This document shows, piece by piece, positions 1 through 6,036 of a stretch of DNA of 7,312 nt. Every line of letters begins with the position of its first letter. The stretch's first letter is position 1. The notes below the pieces were generated by a model that saw only the letters and a list, made by a program, of their open reading frames with translations, was not told where the DNA came from and ran no database searches. The position numbers and the translations under genes are program-made. Where the stretch lies: contig MGEP01000021.1 of the NCBI GenBank assembly GCA_001791425.1, positions 12,560 through 19,871 of the forward strand, written 5' to 3'. The DNA comes from Candidatus Uhrbacteria bacterium RIFCSPLOWO2_02_FULL_48_12 (GTDB taxonomy: Bacteria > Patescibacteriota > Patescibacteriia > GWA2-46-9).

Positions 1-1505
1 CGTACAATCTAAAACCCGGCCATTTGGTTGTGGCCAATGCCCAAAAACCAATGAGCATCGCCGGCGTTATGGGTGGTGAAGCCGCGGCCGTGACAGACAA
101 AACCGCGAATATCGTTCTGGAGTGCGCGAATTTTGAAGCGGTATCAATTCGCCGAACAAGCAGAGACCTCCAGCTGTTTTCCGAGTCATCGCGGTTGTTT
201 GAAAAGGGTCTTTCCGAAGAATCTCCGAGCGCGGCTTTGCTCCGCGCTATTGAGCTTGTGCAAAAAATTTGCGGCGGCGAGTCAAGTGAAATTATTGACT
301 CGCGCGGCGGATCTTATCGGCCTGTCACCATTAATTTTTCTTTATCGCATCTTCCTCGTATTCTGGGAGTATCAGTGGCGTTGCTTACTGTTAAGAAAAT
401 TTTACAGCGATTGGGGTTTACGGTCAGCGGCTCGGGGCAAACGTTTAAGGTTGTTGTGCCTTACTGGCGCGACCATGATGTCCGCGACCCAGAAGATTTG
501 GTTGAAGAAGTGGCTCGTCTTTATGGTTATCATCACTTCTCATCGGTCTTGCCGCCAGCCGTGCTCGCGACAACGGATGTAAGTAGAGATTTTGTGACGG
601 AAGAAAACATTCGCCGCCGCTTGGCGGCCATGGGATTTGTGGAAGTCTTGAGCTATTCGTTTATTCGCGAGAGCTGGCTCAAGGCCATGCAGTATCCTTT
701 GGAGCGTGCCCTGAAAGTGGCTAACCCCTTGAATAACGATTTCAAGTTTTTACGGCCGAGTCTGCTGCCCTCACTCGCCGCTATTATTGAGCAGAACCTA
801 TCACTAGGCGAAGAAATAAAAATTTTTGAGATAGCCAAGGTGTATGTGCCCGGAGGCGGCAAGGGCAGAACTCTTGACGGCTATCGTCGTGAGTCTCTCT
901 TGGTGAGCGGTGTTATTACTCGCGGCGCCGGCGCCGCGGCAGAGGAGCTCTATCGCGCCATTAAGGGATTTGGCGAAGATTTACTGAATAGTTTTAGCGT
1001 CAATTTAAAAGATATAAAAATGACGCCGGCTAAATCGCGTCTGCCTTTTGCGGCTGGCTTATCAATTGCCCTAGAAAGCGGGCAGACACAACACAGCGGA
1101 GCGTTGGGTATTTTAGATCCAGTTTTTCTCAAAGCGTTCGGCATTAAGCAGCTGGTCGCCGCCTTCAACTTTCCTTTGTCTATGTTTGACGCCGCCCAAG
1201 GGCGGGCCTCCTATAAGCCAATTCCGAAATTTCCGGCTGTCAAAAGAGATCTGGCCCTTGCCTTTGGCTCAAGCGTCCGTTATACTGATTTAGTGCAAGC
1301 TATGCGGGGGGCAACGCCAATACTGGAAAGCGTAGAACTCTTTGATATTTATCGCGATGAGCGCCTCGGCAAAAATATGCAAAGCTATGCTATGCACCTA
1401 ATTTATCGTGTCCCTGACCGCACTTTGTCTTCTGTTGAAGTGGAGGCGGCCGAAGCAAAAATGCTTGAAATTTTACGGCAAAAATTCGGCGTTAAGCCGC
1501 GTTAA
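1..1505 (+). CDS. pheT: Phenylalanyl-tRNA synthetase beta subunit, 5'-truncated by window edge
   Basis: PheT pairs with PheS in a cytoplasmic (alpha-beta)2 enzyme that charges tRNA-Phe. The first complete codon is at position 3 and the frame is open to the window edge, so the true start lies upstream. About 500 residues are visible, against roughly 780-800 for a full bacterial PheT. The fragment opens at the end of the B3/B4 editing domain with the family signature GVMGGE, followed by a block ending in SIRRTSRDLQLFSESSRLFEKG. The B5 domain follows (about nt 320-540), ending in PYWRDHDVRDPEDLVEEVAR and LYGY. Then comes the catalytically inactive synthetase-like core. A C-terminal anticodon-binding FDX-ACB domain (about nt 1212-1502) contains FPAVKRDLAL and the YRDERLGKNMQSYA-type block. 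The stop is TAA at 1503-1505. pheS would be expected just upstream. I see no frameshift or missing block. Confidence 0.96.
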   Translation, partial: YNLKPGHLVVANAQKPMSIAGVMGGEAAAVTDKTANIVLECANFEAVSIRRTSRDLQLFSESSRLFEKGLSEESPSAALLRAIELVQKICGGESSEIIDSRGGSYRPVTINFSLSHLPRILGVSVALLTVKKILQRLGFTVSGSGQTFKVVVPYWRDHDVRDPEDLVEEVARLYGYHHFSSVLPPAVLATTDVSRDFVTEENIRRRLAAMGFVEVLSYSFIRESWLKAMQYPLERALKVANPLNNDFKFLRPSLLPSLAAIIEQNLSLGEEIKIFEIAKVYVPGGGKGRTLDGYRRESLLVSGVITRGAGAAAEELYRAIKGFGEDLLNSFSVNLKDIKMTPAKSRLPFAAGLSIALESGQTQHSGALGILDPVFLKAFGIKQLVAAFNFPLSMFDAAQGRASYKPIPKFPAVKRDLALAFGSSVRYTDLVQAMRGATPILESVELFDIYRDERLGKNMQSYAMHLIYRVPDRTLSSVEVEAAEAKMLEILRQKFGVKPR

Positions 1506-1526
1506 TTAATTTTTTATCCCCATTAG

Positions 1527-1841
1527 ATGGCTGTCAAAACATACAAGATCGCGCGCATATCACCGCTGCTTGCCGCCACTCTGTACGCCTTGGTGGTTGG
1601 CAGTTTGGGGGTTTTGACCAGTTTGCTGCAAATTGTTAAAGGTACGTATTATTATCTGACTAGCCCCGGCATCCAAACACCATATCCAAAATTTTTAGGC
1701 GCCGTGTCCCTGGATGGAGTCGTGTCTGTGATGTTCGGCGCTATTGTGGGCTGGATTATCGGCTTGGTCGTTAGCTTAGTTTATAACTGGTGGGTGAAAT
1801 TTACCGGCGGAATTAAAATTGATTTGGATGATCTAAATTAG
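1527..1841 (+). CDS. Small two-helix membrane protein, function unknown
   Basis: This 104-residue protein starts at ATG 1527, 21 bp after the pheT stop, and ends with TAG, so it is probably co-transcribed with pheT. Two hydrophobic helices are clear, at about residues 12-36 and 60-88, separated by a polar loop containing YYYLTSPGIQTPYP. The short tail YNWWVKFTGGIKIDLDDLN is acidic. The pattern of a second helix followed by YN, an aromatic/Lys patch and GGI resembles small uncharacterised membrane proteins that I believe are widespread in bacteria, some annotated as DUF3566-like. I cannot confirm that family by eye. No Shine-Dalgarno sequence precedes the start; upstream is AT-rich with a T run at 1511-1516. 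The even hydrophobic pattern and intact frame support a real gene. Its role is unknown. Confidence 0.8.
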   Translation: MAVKTYKIARISPLLAATLYALVVGSLGVLTSLLQIVKGTYYYLTSPGIQTPYPKFLGAVSLDGVVSVMFGAIVGWIIGLVVSLVYNWWVKFTGGIKIDLDDLN

Positions 1842-1849
1842 TGATAAAT

Positions 1850-1877
1850 CCAAATGTCCAAGCTCAAATGACTAATT
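1850..1877. repeat. Degenerate heptad-like array (YCAAATG type)
   Basis: Just after the stop of the two-helix gene, CCAAATG (1850-1856) and TCAAATG (1864-1870) lie exactly 14 bp apart. The diverged TCCAAGC (1857-1863) sits between them and ACTAATT follows, giving an apparent 7-bp period. It forms the left shoulder of the repeat-rich 1842-2014 spacer. No function is evident, and with so few units the periodicity could be partly accidental. Confidence 0.4.
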
Positions 1878-1882
1878 ATACT

Positions 1883-1975
1883 TACGAAATTACGAAACAA
1901 TACGAAAGGTACGAAAATTGCTCGTTTCCGCGATCAACGCTATTTCGTATATTCGTATGATTTCGTACTTTCGTA
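1883..1975. repeat. Large imperfect palindrome of eight TACGAA/TTCGTA hexamers
   Basis: The left arm carries TACGAA at 1883, 1891, 1901 and 1910. The right arm carries the complement TTCGTA at 1944, 1952, 1962 and 1970. Unit spacings (8, 10, 9 on the left; 8, 10, 8 from the outside in on the right) mirror each other, so all four hexamers on one arm pair with the four on the other. Small internal mismatches separate the paired blocks and a 28-nt centre (1916-1943) forms the loop. No T run follows, so it is not a classical intrinsic terminator. It could be an mRNA 3'-end structure, an array of protein-binding half-sites, or a dispersed palindromic repeat. Structure is seen directly; function is not known. 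Confidence 0.8.
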
Positions 1976-1980
1976 TGGCT

Positions 1981-2014
1981 TTAGAGATTAGTGCTTAGGA
2001 TTTAGTGCTTGATT
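1981..2014. repeat. Heptad array of TTAGNNN units
   Basis: Four consecutive 7-bp units start with TTAG at 1981, 1988, 1995 and 2002. The second and fourth are identical (TTAGTGC), and the next block (TTGATTA) is a diverged fifth. The array runs directly into the ATG at 2015, so it occupies the place where a ribosome-binding site would normally be. It mirrors the heptad-like tract on the other side of the TACGAA palindrome. Confidence 0.65.
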
Positions 2015-2311
2015 ATGTTGTACACCAGCAAAGATCTCCTTTACATCGTTTTGGCTTTTTGCATTTTGTGGCTGACCATTTTTTTCTCGTGGGCGCTTTA
2101 CTATATTGCCCTCATTTTGCGCGATGCTTACCGGATGTTTAGCGATATGCGCCAGCGCCTTGACGCCGTGGATCAGTTTATCAAAGTGGTCACCGAGAAG
2201 CTGGAGCATACCACTTCATATCTTGGTTTGCTGGTGGAGAGTTTTGGCCGGCTTATTGCTTTCTTGCAGGACCGTCGGGAGACGAGGTCGTCGAAGCGCA
2301 AAGGGGGTTAA
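2015..2311 (+). CDS. One-helix membrane protein with amphipathic tail, function unknown
   Basis: This is a 98-residue protein, taking ATG 2015 as the start. A TTG at 2009 would add two residues but lies inside the heptad array. An N-terminal hydrophobic helix (about residues 6-36, containing YIVLAFCILWLTIFFSW) is followed by a long helical segment rich in charged and hydrophobic residues in alternation (about 36-85, containing RQRLDAVDQFIKVVTEKLEH). The tail is strongly basic (RRETRSSKRKGG). The topology is like DUF948/YtxG-type proteins: a short membrane anchor with a cytoplasmic amphipathic or coiled-coil tail. That is a comparison of shape, not a demonstrated homology. No Shine-Dalgarno sequence is present. 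The stop is TAA, 133 bp before dnaE. Function is unknown. Confidence 0.75.
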   Translation: MLYTSKDLLYIVLAFCILWLTIFFSWALYYIALILRDAYRMFSDMRQRLDAVDQFIKVVTEKLEHTTSYLGLLVESFGRLIAFLQDRRETRSSKRKGG

Positions 2312-2342
2312 GATGGTCGGTGCCGTGGTCAATTAATGTGAT

Positions 2343-2359
2343 GACCGGCCTGGCCGGTC
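2343..2359. repeat. Perfect GC-rich palindrome GACCGGCC-T-GGCCGGTC
   Basis: Eight base pairs are perfectly inverted about a single T. As RNA it would make a 7-bp stem with a CTG loop. It lies 31 bp after the stop of the one-helix gene and is followed by GTTTGCAT rather than a T run, so terminator function is doubtful. It may be a regulatory site or a weak 3'-end hairpin. Confidence 0.5.
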
Positions 2360-2400
2360 GTTTGCATAGCGTGAAGAAAAAATTTAAACCCCAGATTTCA

Positions 2401-2436
2401 ATTCCTAGATTCTATATTCCATATTCTATATTCTTC
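2401..2436. repeat. Heptad array of ATTCYAT units abutting dnaE start
   Basis: The units ATTCTAT (2409-2415), ATTCCAT (2416-2422) and ATTCTAT (2423-2429) are in perfect 7-bp register. They are flanked by the diverged copies ATTCCTAG (2401-2408) and ATTCTTC (2430-2436). The array ends 8 bp before the GTG start of dnaE, so it replaces the usual leader and ribosome-binding site. TATATT within it could serve as a -10 box, but no convincing -35 box is placed for it. Confidence 0.7.
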
Positions 2437-2444
2437 ATCTCGTT

Positions 2445-5400
2445 GTGCGTTTTGTACACCTTCATACTCACAGCCATTACAGTTTACTTGATGGGCTTCC
2501 CAAGATTCCCAATTTAGTTGATCGTGCGAAAAAATTAGGCATGGATTCTTTGGCCCTGACTGATCATGGGGTTCTTTATGGCGCTATTGAATTTTATAAA
2601 GAAGCGTTAAAGCATAAAATTAAGCCGATTATCGGGCTCGAGGCCTATGTGGCACCCAATCTTTTGACGGACAAGCGTCCTAAAATAGATGACAGCCCAT
2701 GGCATCTCACCTTGCTGGCCGAAAACAATGAGGGGTATAGCAATCTTTTAAAATTGACAACCATCGCTCATCTAGAGGGTTTTTACTATCGGCCGCGCGT
2801 TGATCGCGAAGCGTTGAAGAAGCATGCGGCTGGCCTCGTGGCATTGTCAGGATGCTTGGGCGGGGAAGTGGCACAGCTTTTACTAAAAGACAATTACGAA
2901 GAGGCGCGGCGGGTTACTGGGGTTTATGTTTCTATTTTTGGCAGAAACAATTATTTTTTGGAAATACAGAGCCATCCCGCCCTGCCGGATCAGGTAAAAG
3001 TCAATAAGGGGCTCATAAAACTTTCAGCCGACACTGGCCTGCCATTGGTCGCCACGCGCGACAGTCATTATCTGGAGCTTGACGACAAAGAGGCCCAAGA
3101 CGCTATGGTTTGCGTGCAAACGGGCAAGCTAATCAGCGACACCGATCGTTTAAATATGACTGAGGTTGATTTGGATTTTTGCTCAGCCGACAAGCTGGCG
3201 GAATTTTTTGATGACTTACCCGAAGCCATTACCAACACCGCTCGCATCGCCGATCGCTGTCAGGCGGAACTAGCGCTCGGTAAATGGATTTTTCCTGACT
3301 TTGCCGTGCCGCCGCAAACCACGCCCGATCGGCACTTGGCTGAGCTCGCAAGAGCCGGGCTCCAAGAGAGGATATCACCGGTGAGCGAGGAAGCAAACGA
3401 ACGTTTACGCTATGAGTTGGATATTATTTCCCAGAAGGGCTATGCCACGTATTTTTTGGTGGTGGCGGACTTTGTCGCCTGGGCGCGCGCGCAGGGCATT
3501 GTCTCAACCACCCGCGGTTCAGCCGCTGGCTCTTTGGTGGCCTATGCTTTGGGCATTACCACGGTTAATCCGCTTGAGTATCGTTTGCCTTTTGAGCGTT
3601 TTCTTAATCCTTTCCGCCCCACGCCGCCTGATATTGATATGGATTTTGCCGATGATCGCCGCGACGAAGTGATTAATTACGTCAAGCAAAAATACGGGGA
3701 AGATCGGGTGGCGCAGATAGCGACCTTTGGCACCATGATGGCGCGGGCGGCGGTGCGCGATATTGGCCGAGTCCTTGGCTATCCTTACGCGCTTTGTGAT
3801 CGGGTGGCCAAAATGATTCCTTTTGGGTCGCAGGGTTTTCACATGACTCTTGATCGCGCGCTCGCGACTACTCTCGAATTACGAAAATTATACGAAGAAG
3901 ACCCACAAGTAGAGCGCATGCTTAATCTTGCCCGCAAGGTTGAGGGCTGCGCGCGTCATGTTTCTGTTCACGCGGCCGGCGTAGTCATCACCCCAACGCC
4001 CTTAACGGACTACACACCGCTTCAGCGCGACCCCAAAGGGGAGGCCATCATTACCCAGTATGATATGTACGCTCTTGATCCTAATGTGAGCGCTCAATCA
4101 GTGGGGCTTTTAAAAATGGACTTTCTTGGCATTCGCAACCTTTCCATTTTGGGTCACGCCGTTAAACTGATTGAACAGCTTCACCATATAAAAATTGATC
4201 TTAATAAAATTCCTCTAGATGACAAAAAAACATATAAACTACTGGCCAAGGGAGAAACGATGGGCTTGTTCCAGTTGTCAGGGTCGGGCATGACGCGCTA
4301 CTTGAAAGACCTGAAGCCCACCACCATCCACGACATCATGGCCATGGTGGCTCTTTTTCGCCCCGGTCCCATGAACAATATTCCCGAGTTTATTCGCCGC
4401 AAGCACAATTCAAGGTTGATTACTTACGCCGACCCTCGCCTGAAACCAATTTTGGAGCGCTCTTACGGTATTTTGACTTATCAAGATGACGTTTTGCTTA
4501 TTGCTATTGAGCTCGCTGGCTATACCTGGGCCGAGGTTGATAAATTGAGAAAAGCCATTGGCAAAAAAATTCCGGCAGAAATGGCGGCCCAGAAAGAAAG
4601 ATTTATTCGCGGCTGTCAGGAACATGGCAAACTGCCCGGCGAAAAAGCCGAAGAACTCTGGAAGCATATTGAGCCATTCGCCGCCTATGGATTTAACAAG
4701 GCGCACGCCGCAAGCTATGGCATCGTGGCTTATCAGACGGCTTACTTAAAAGCGAACTATCCGTCTGAATACATGACCGCCGTCTTGACCGCCGAGAGCG
4801 GCGATTTGGATACGGTGGCGGAAATAATTGTGGAGTGTCGCCGCATGGGCATTGAAGTTCTGCCGCCTTTGCTGAATGAAAGTTTTGAGAATTTTACGCG
4901 GTTAGACGATAAACATATTCGCTTCGGGCTCGCGGCCATTAAAAATTTAGGAACCGACATAGCTCGTTTGATTATAACCGAACGCCAGCAGGGCGGCCTC
5001 TTTGAATCTCTGGAAGATTTTTTACGTCGTATTCAAGCCAGGAGTTTCAACAAAAAGTCATTGGAAAGTTTAATCAAGGCCGGCGCGCTTGACGAGTGGG
5101 GGGACCGCCAGACTTTATTGGATAATATGGAGGCGCTTTTAAAGTATAATCGCGGCGCCGTTGAAGCCAAACAGGCCGTAGAGGATACTCTGTTCGGCGC
5201 GGCCGATAATTTTTTGCCGCCGCTTGTTCTCCAGCCATCGTCAGTGTCCGCCGAAAAGAGCCAGCTTTTGGCCTGGGAGCGCGAATTATTGGGCTTGTAT
5301 TTAACCGAGCACCCTCTTCAGGAATTTGCAAACGCGATTCAAGATATTGTCGTGCCTTGGCGCTATCTTTCTTATTATAGAAGCGGGGATACGGTAGCAG

Positions 5401-5765
5401 TGATGGGGCTTGTGGAGAGCATCAGACAAATCACTACCAAGGGCGGTGAGCCAATGCTTTTTGTTAAACTTTCTGATCTTGGCGGCGGGGGAGAGGTGGT
5501 GGTTTTTCCAAGCATTCTTAAGACGACCGCGGCGGTTTGGCAAAAAGATAAGCCCATCATCATGGCTGGGCGCATGTCTGATCGGGGTGAAACAAATGTG
5601 GTGTGCGAAACAGTAGAAGAGCTGCGCCCGCCGGCCTTAGCCGATATTGCGAAGCGATGGCGGCGCCTGCGCTATGTCCGCCGCGAGCCAGCCGCGCCCG
5701 AAGACGAGCCAATGGAGGCCGTTGATTGGACTCCTGAGAGCGATTCTGGTACGATAATTATGTAA
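2445..5765 (+). CDS. dnaE: DNA polymerase III alpha subunit (replicative polymerase)
   Basis: This 1106-residue protein is the catalytic subunit of the chromosomal replicase. GTG 2445 is chosen because MRFVHLHTHSHYSLLDG is the normal DnaE N-terminus. The PHP domain (about 1-275) keeps apparent metal ligands H5, H7, D16, H41, E66, H87, C137, D206 and H208. The palm contains TRGSAAGS (356-363) and the catalytic aspartates D396 and D398 in PDIDMDF, with the third at D559 in KMDFLG, matching E. coli D401, D403 and D555. The fingers contain MGLFQLSGSGM (from 606). A helix-hairpin-helix region (from about F868) precedes a clamp-binding-like stretch QAVEDTLFG (910-918). An OB fold lies at about 982-1065. 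The tail after it is only about 40 residues, shorter than in E. coli (1160 in total), so the usual tau-binding domain seems reduced. There is no Shine-Dalgarno sequence. Stop TAA 5763-5765. Confidence 0.98.
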   Translation: MRFVHLHTHSHYSLLDGLPKIPNLVDRAKKLGMDSLALTDHGVLYGAIEFYKEALKHKIKPIIGLEAYVAPNLLTDKRPKIDDSPWHLTLLAENNEGYSNLLKLTTIAHLEGFYYRPRVDREALKKHAAGLVALSGCLGGEVAQLLLKDNYEEARRVTGVYVSIFGRNNYFLEIQSHPALPDQVKVNKGLIKLSADTGLPLVATRDSHYLELDDKEAQDAMVCVQTGKLISDTDRLNMTEVDLDFCSADKLAEFFDDLPEAITNTARIADRCQAELALGKWIFPDFAVPPQTTPDRHLAELARAGLQERISPVSEEANERLRYELDIISQKGYATYFLVVADFVAWARAQGIVSTTRGSAAGSLVAYALGITTVNPLEYRLPFERFLNPFRPTPPDIDMDFADDRRDEVINYVKQKYGEDRVAQIATFGTMMARAAVRDIGRVLGYPYALCDRVAKMIPFGSQGFHMTLDRALATTLELRKLYEEDPQVERMLNLARKVEGCARHVSVHAAGVVITPTPLTDYTPLQRDPKGEAIITQYDMYALDPNVSAQSVGLLKMDFLGIRNLSILGHAVKLIEQLHHIKIDLNKIPLDDKKTYKLLAKGETMGLFQLSGSGMTRYLKDLKPTTIHDIMAMVALFRPGPMNNIPEFIRRKHNSRLITYADPRLKPILERSYGILTYQDDVLLIAIELAGYTWAEVDKLRKAIGKKIPAEMAAQKERFIRGCQEHGKLPGEKAEELWKHIEPFAAYGFNKAHAASYGIVAYQTAYLKANYPSEYMTAVLTAESGDLDTVAEIIVECRRMGIEVLPPLLNESFENFTRLDDKHIRFGLAAIKNLGTDIARLIITERQQGGLFESLEDFLRRIQARSFNKKSLESLIKAGALDEWGDRQTLLDNMEALLKYNRGAVEAKQAVEDTLFGAADNFLPPLVLQPSSVSAEKSQLLAWERELLGLYLTEHPLQEFANAIQDIVVPWRYLSYYRSGDTVAVMGLVESIRQITTKGGEPMLFVKLSDLGGGGEVVVFPSILKTTAAVWQKDKPIIMAGRMSDRGETNVVCETVEELRPPALADIAKRWRRLRYVRREPAAPEDEPMEAVDWTPESDSGTIIM

Positions 5766-5766
5766 A

Positions 5767-5860
5767 CCCCGTTAGAGAACTCACACGGGGCATTAGACCC
5801 CGTACTCGTACTGGGAGAATTGCACCCCGCCTCGCCGCGGCGGGGCATTCTCTAACGGGG
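5767..5860. mobile_element. MITE-like element 1 (94 bp, 13-bp TIRs, TAAA flanking repeats)
   Basis: The terminal inverted repeats are CCCCGTTAGAGAA (5767-5779) and its exact complement TTCTCTAACGGGG (5848-5860). Both sides are flanked by the direct repeat TAAA (5763-5766 and 5861-5864), which looks like a 4-bp target-site duplication; the left copy contains the dnaE stop codon. The interior codes for nothing visible. It contains two hairpins: ACGGGG/CCCCGT (5785-5790 with 5798-5803) and CCCCGCC/GGCGGGG (5825-5831 with 5839-5845). No transposase is present, so it would be non-autonomous. It could alternatively act as an RNA hairpin at the dnaE 3' end, although no T run follows. The repeats are seen directly; mobility is inferred. 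Confidence 0.7.
5825..5845. repeat. GC-rich hairpin CCCCGCC...GGCGGGG inside element 1
   Basis: A perfect 7-bp stem (5825-5831 with 5839-5845) encloses TCGCCGC. Apart from five extra bases, the sequence matches the 16-bp palindrome CCCCGCCGCGGCGGGG found intact at 7208-7223, so the two look like copies of one dispersed motif. An outer helix GAGAAT/ATTCTC (5815-5820 with 5847-5852) can extend the stem across an internal bulge. Confidence 0.6.
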
Positions 5861-5889
5861 TAAATAAAGCCGTATGCCCCGTTAGAAGT

Positions 5890-5921
5890 TTGACTTAGCA
5901 TAATCCATCAATATTTATAGT
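5890..5921 (+). promoter_or_regulatory. Possible promoter inside element 2
   Basis: TTGACT (5890-5895) resembles a -35 box, and TATAGT (5916-5921) matches TATAAT at five of six positions. The 20-nt spacing is longer than the 16-18 nt preferred by housekeeping sigma factors; CATAAT (5899-5904) is an alternative -10 without a -35. If active, it would give the 381-residue gene its own transcript after separation from dnaE. Confidence 0.25.
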
Positions 5922-5922
5922 C

Positions 5923-6030
5923 ATGATCCAACCTATCAACCAATTAAATACTATGATTACCTGCCTGTCCGGCCGGCCGGTCATTGAAGATAAAATTCTT
6001 TTCAGCGTTTTATCTCCCAAGGACTTCTAA
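5923..6030 (+). CDS. Possible 35-residue leader peptide within element 2
   Basis: An open frame runs from ATG 5923 (internal ATG 5953) to a TAA at 6028-6030 that is supplied by the right terminal repeat. The product contains MITCLSGRPVIEDKILFSVL and ends SPKDF. It is in the same frame as the following gene and ends 6 nt before that gene's ATG, so translational coupling is possible. No ribosome-binding site is seen and I recognise no homologue. A frame of this length can arise by chance; listed because of its position. Confidence 0.22.
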   Translation: MIQPINQLNTMITCLSGRPVIEDKILFSVLSPKDF

Positions 6031-6036
6031 CGGGGT

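Larger units (their letters stand above)
5877..6035. mobile_element. MITE-like element 2 (159 bp, 13-bp TIRs, TATG flanking repeats)
   Basis: The terminal inverted repeats CCCCGTTAGAAGT (5877-5889) and ACTTCTAACGGGG (6023-6035) are perfect. Their outer ten bases are identical to those of element 1, which lies only 16 bp upstream. The direct repeat TATG flanks the element (5873-5876 and 6036-6039), and the right copy contains the ATG start of the 381-residue gene. The interior is more AT-rich than in element 1. It carries a possible promoter, the 12-bp palindrome CCGGCCGGCCGG (5969-5980) and a 35-codon open frame that ends inside the right terminal repeat. There is no transposase gene. Two neighbours sharing ends and each having a 4-bp flanking repeat argue for a genuine transposable family. 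Confidence 0.7.

Noticed and set aside
133..582. A 149-codon + frame inside pheT
   Set aside because: It is a shifted-frame shadow of the B5-containing part of pheT, which matches the PheT family residue by residue.
1487..1516. Terminator after pheT: CGGC-GTTAA-GCCG followed by T6
   Set aside because: The stem is only 4 bp, lies inside the coding end, and is separated from the T run by 11 bases.
1883..1975. TACGAA array considered as a CRISPR array or replication-origin iterons
   Set aside because: Units are 6 bp with 2-4 bp gaps and no spacers, so it is not CRISPR. There is no DnaA-box set or initiator gene to support an origin.
2313..2336. A 7-codon frame just after the one-helix gene, considered as a YtxH-like neighbour
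   Set aside because: It stops after seven residues, and no glycine-rich YtxH-type sequence is visible in the spacer.
2320..2517. A 65-codon + frame overlapping the dnaE start
   Set aside because: It crosses the heptad array and 73 bp of dnaE in another frame. Its hydrophobic look comes from the ATTCYAT repeat and the shifted dnaE sequence; no start signal or recognisable motif.
3519..3842. A 107-codon - strand frame inside dnaE
   Set aside because: It is antisense to the catalytic palm region of DnaE, whose conservation explains the open frame.
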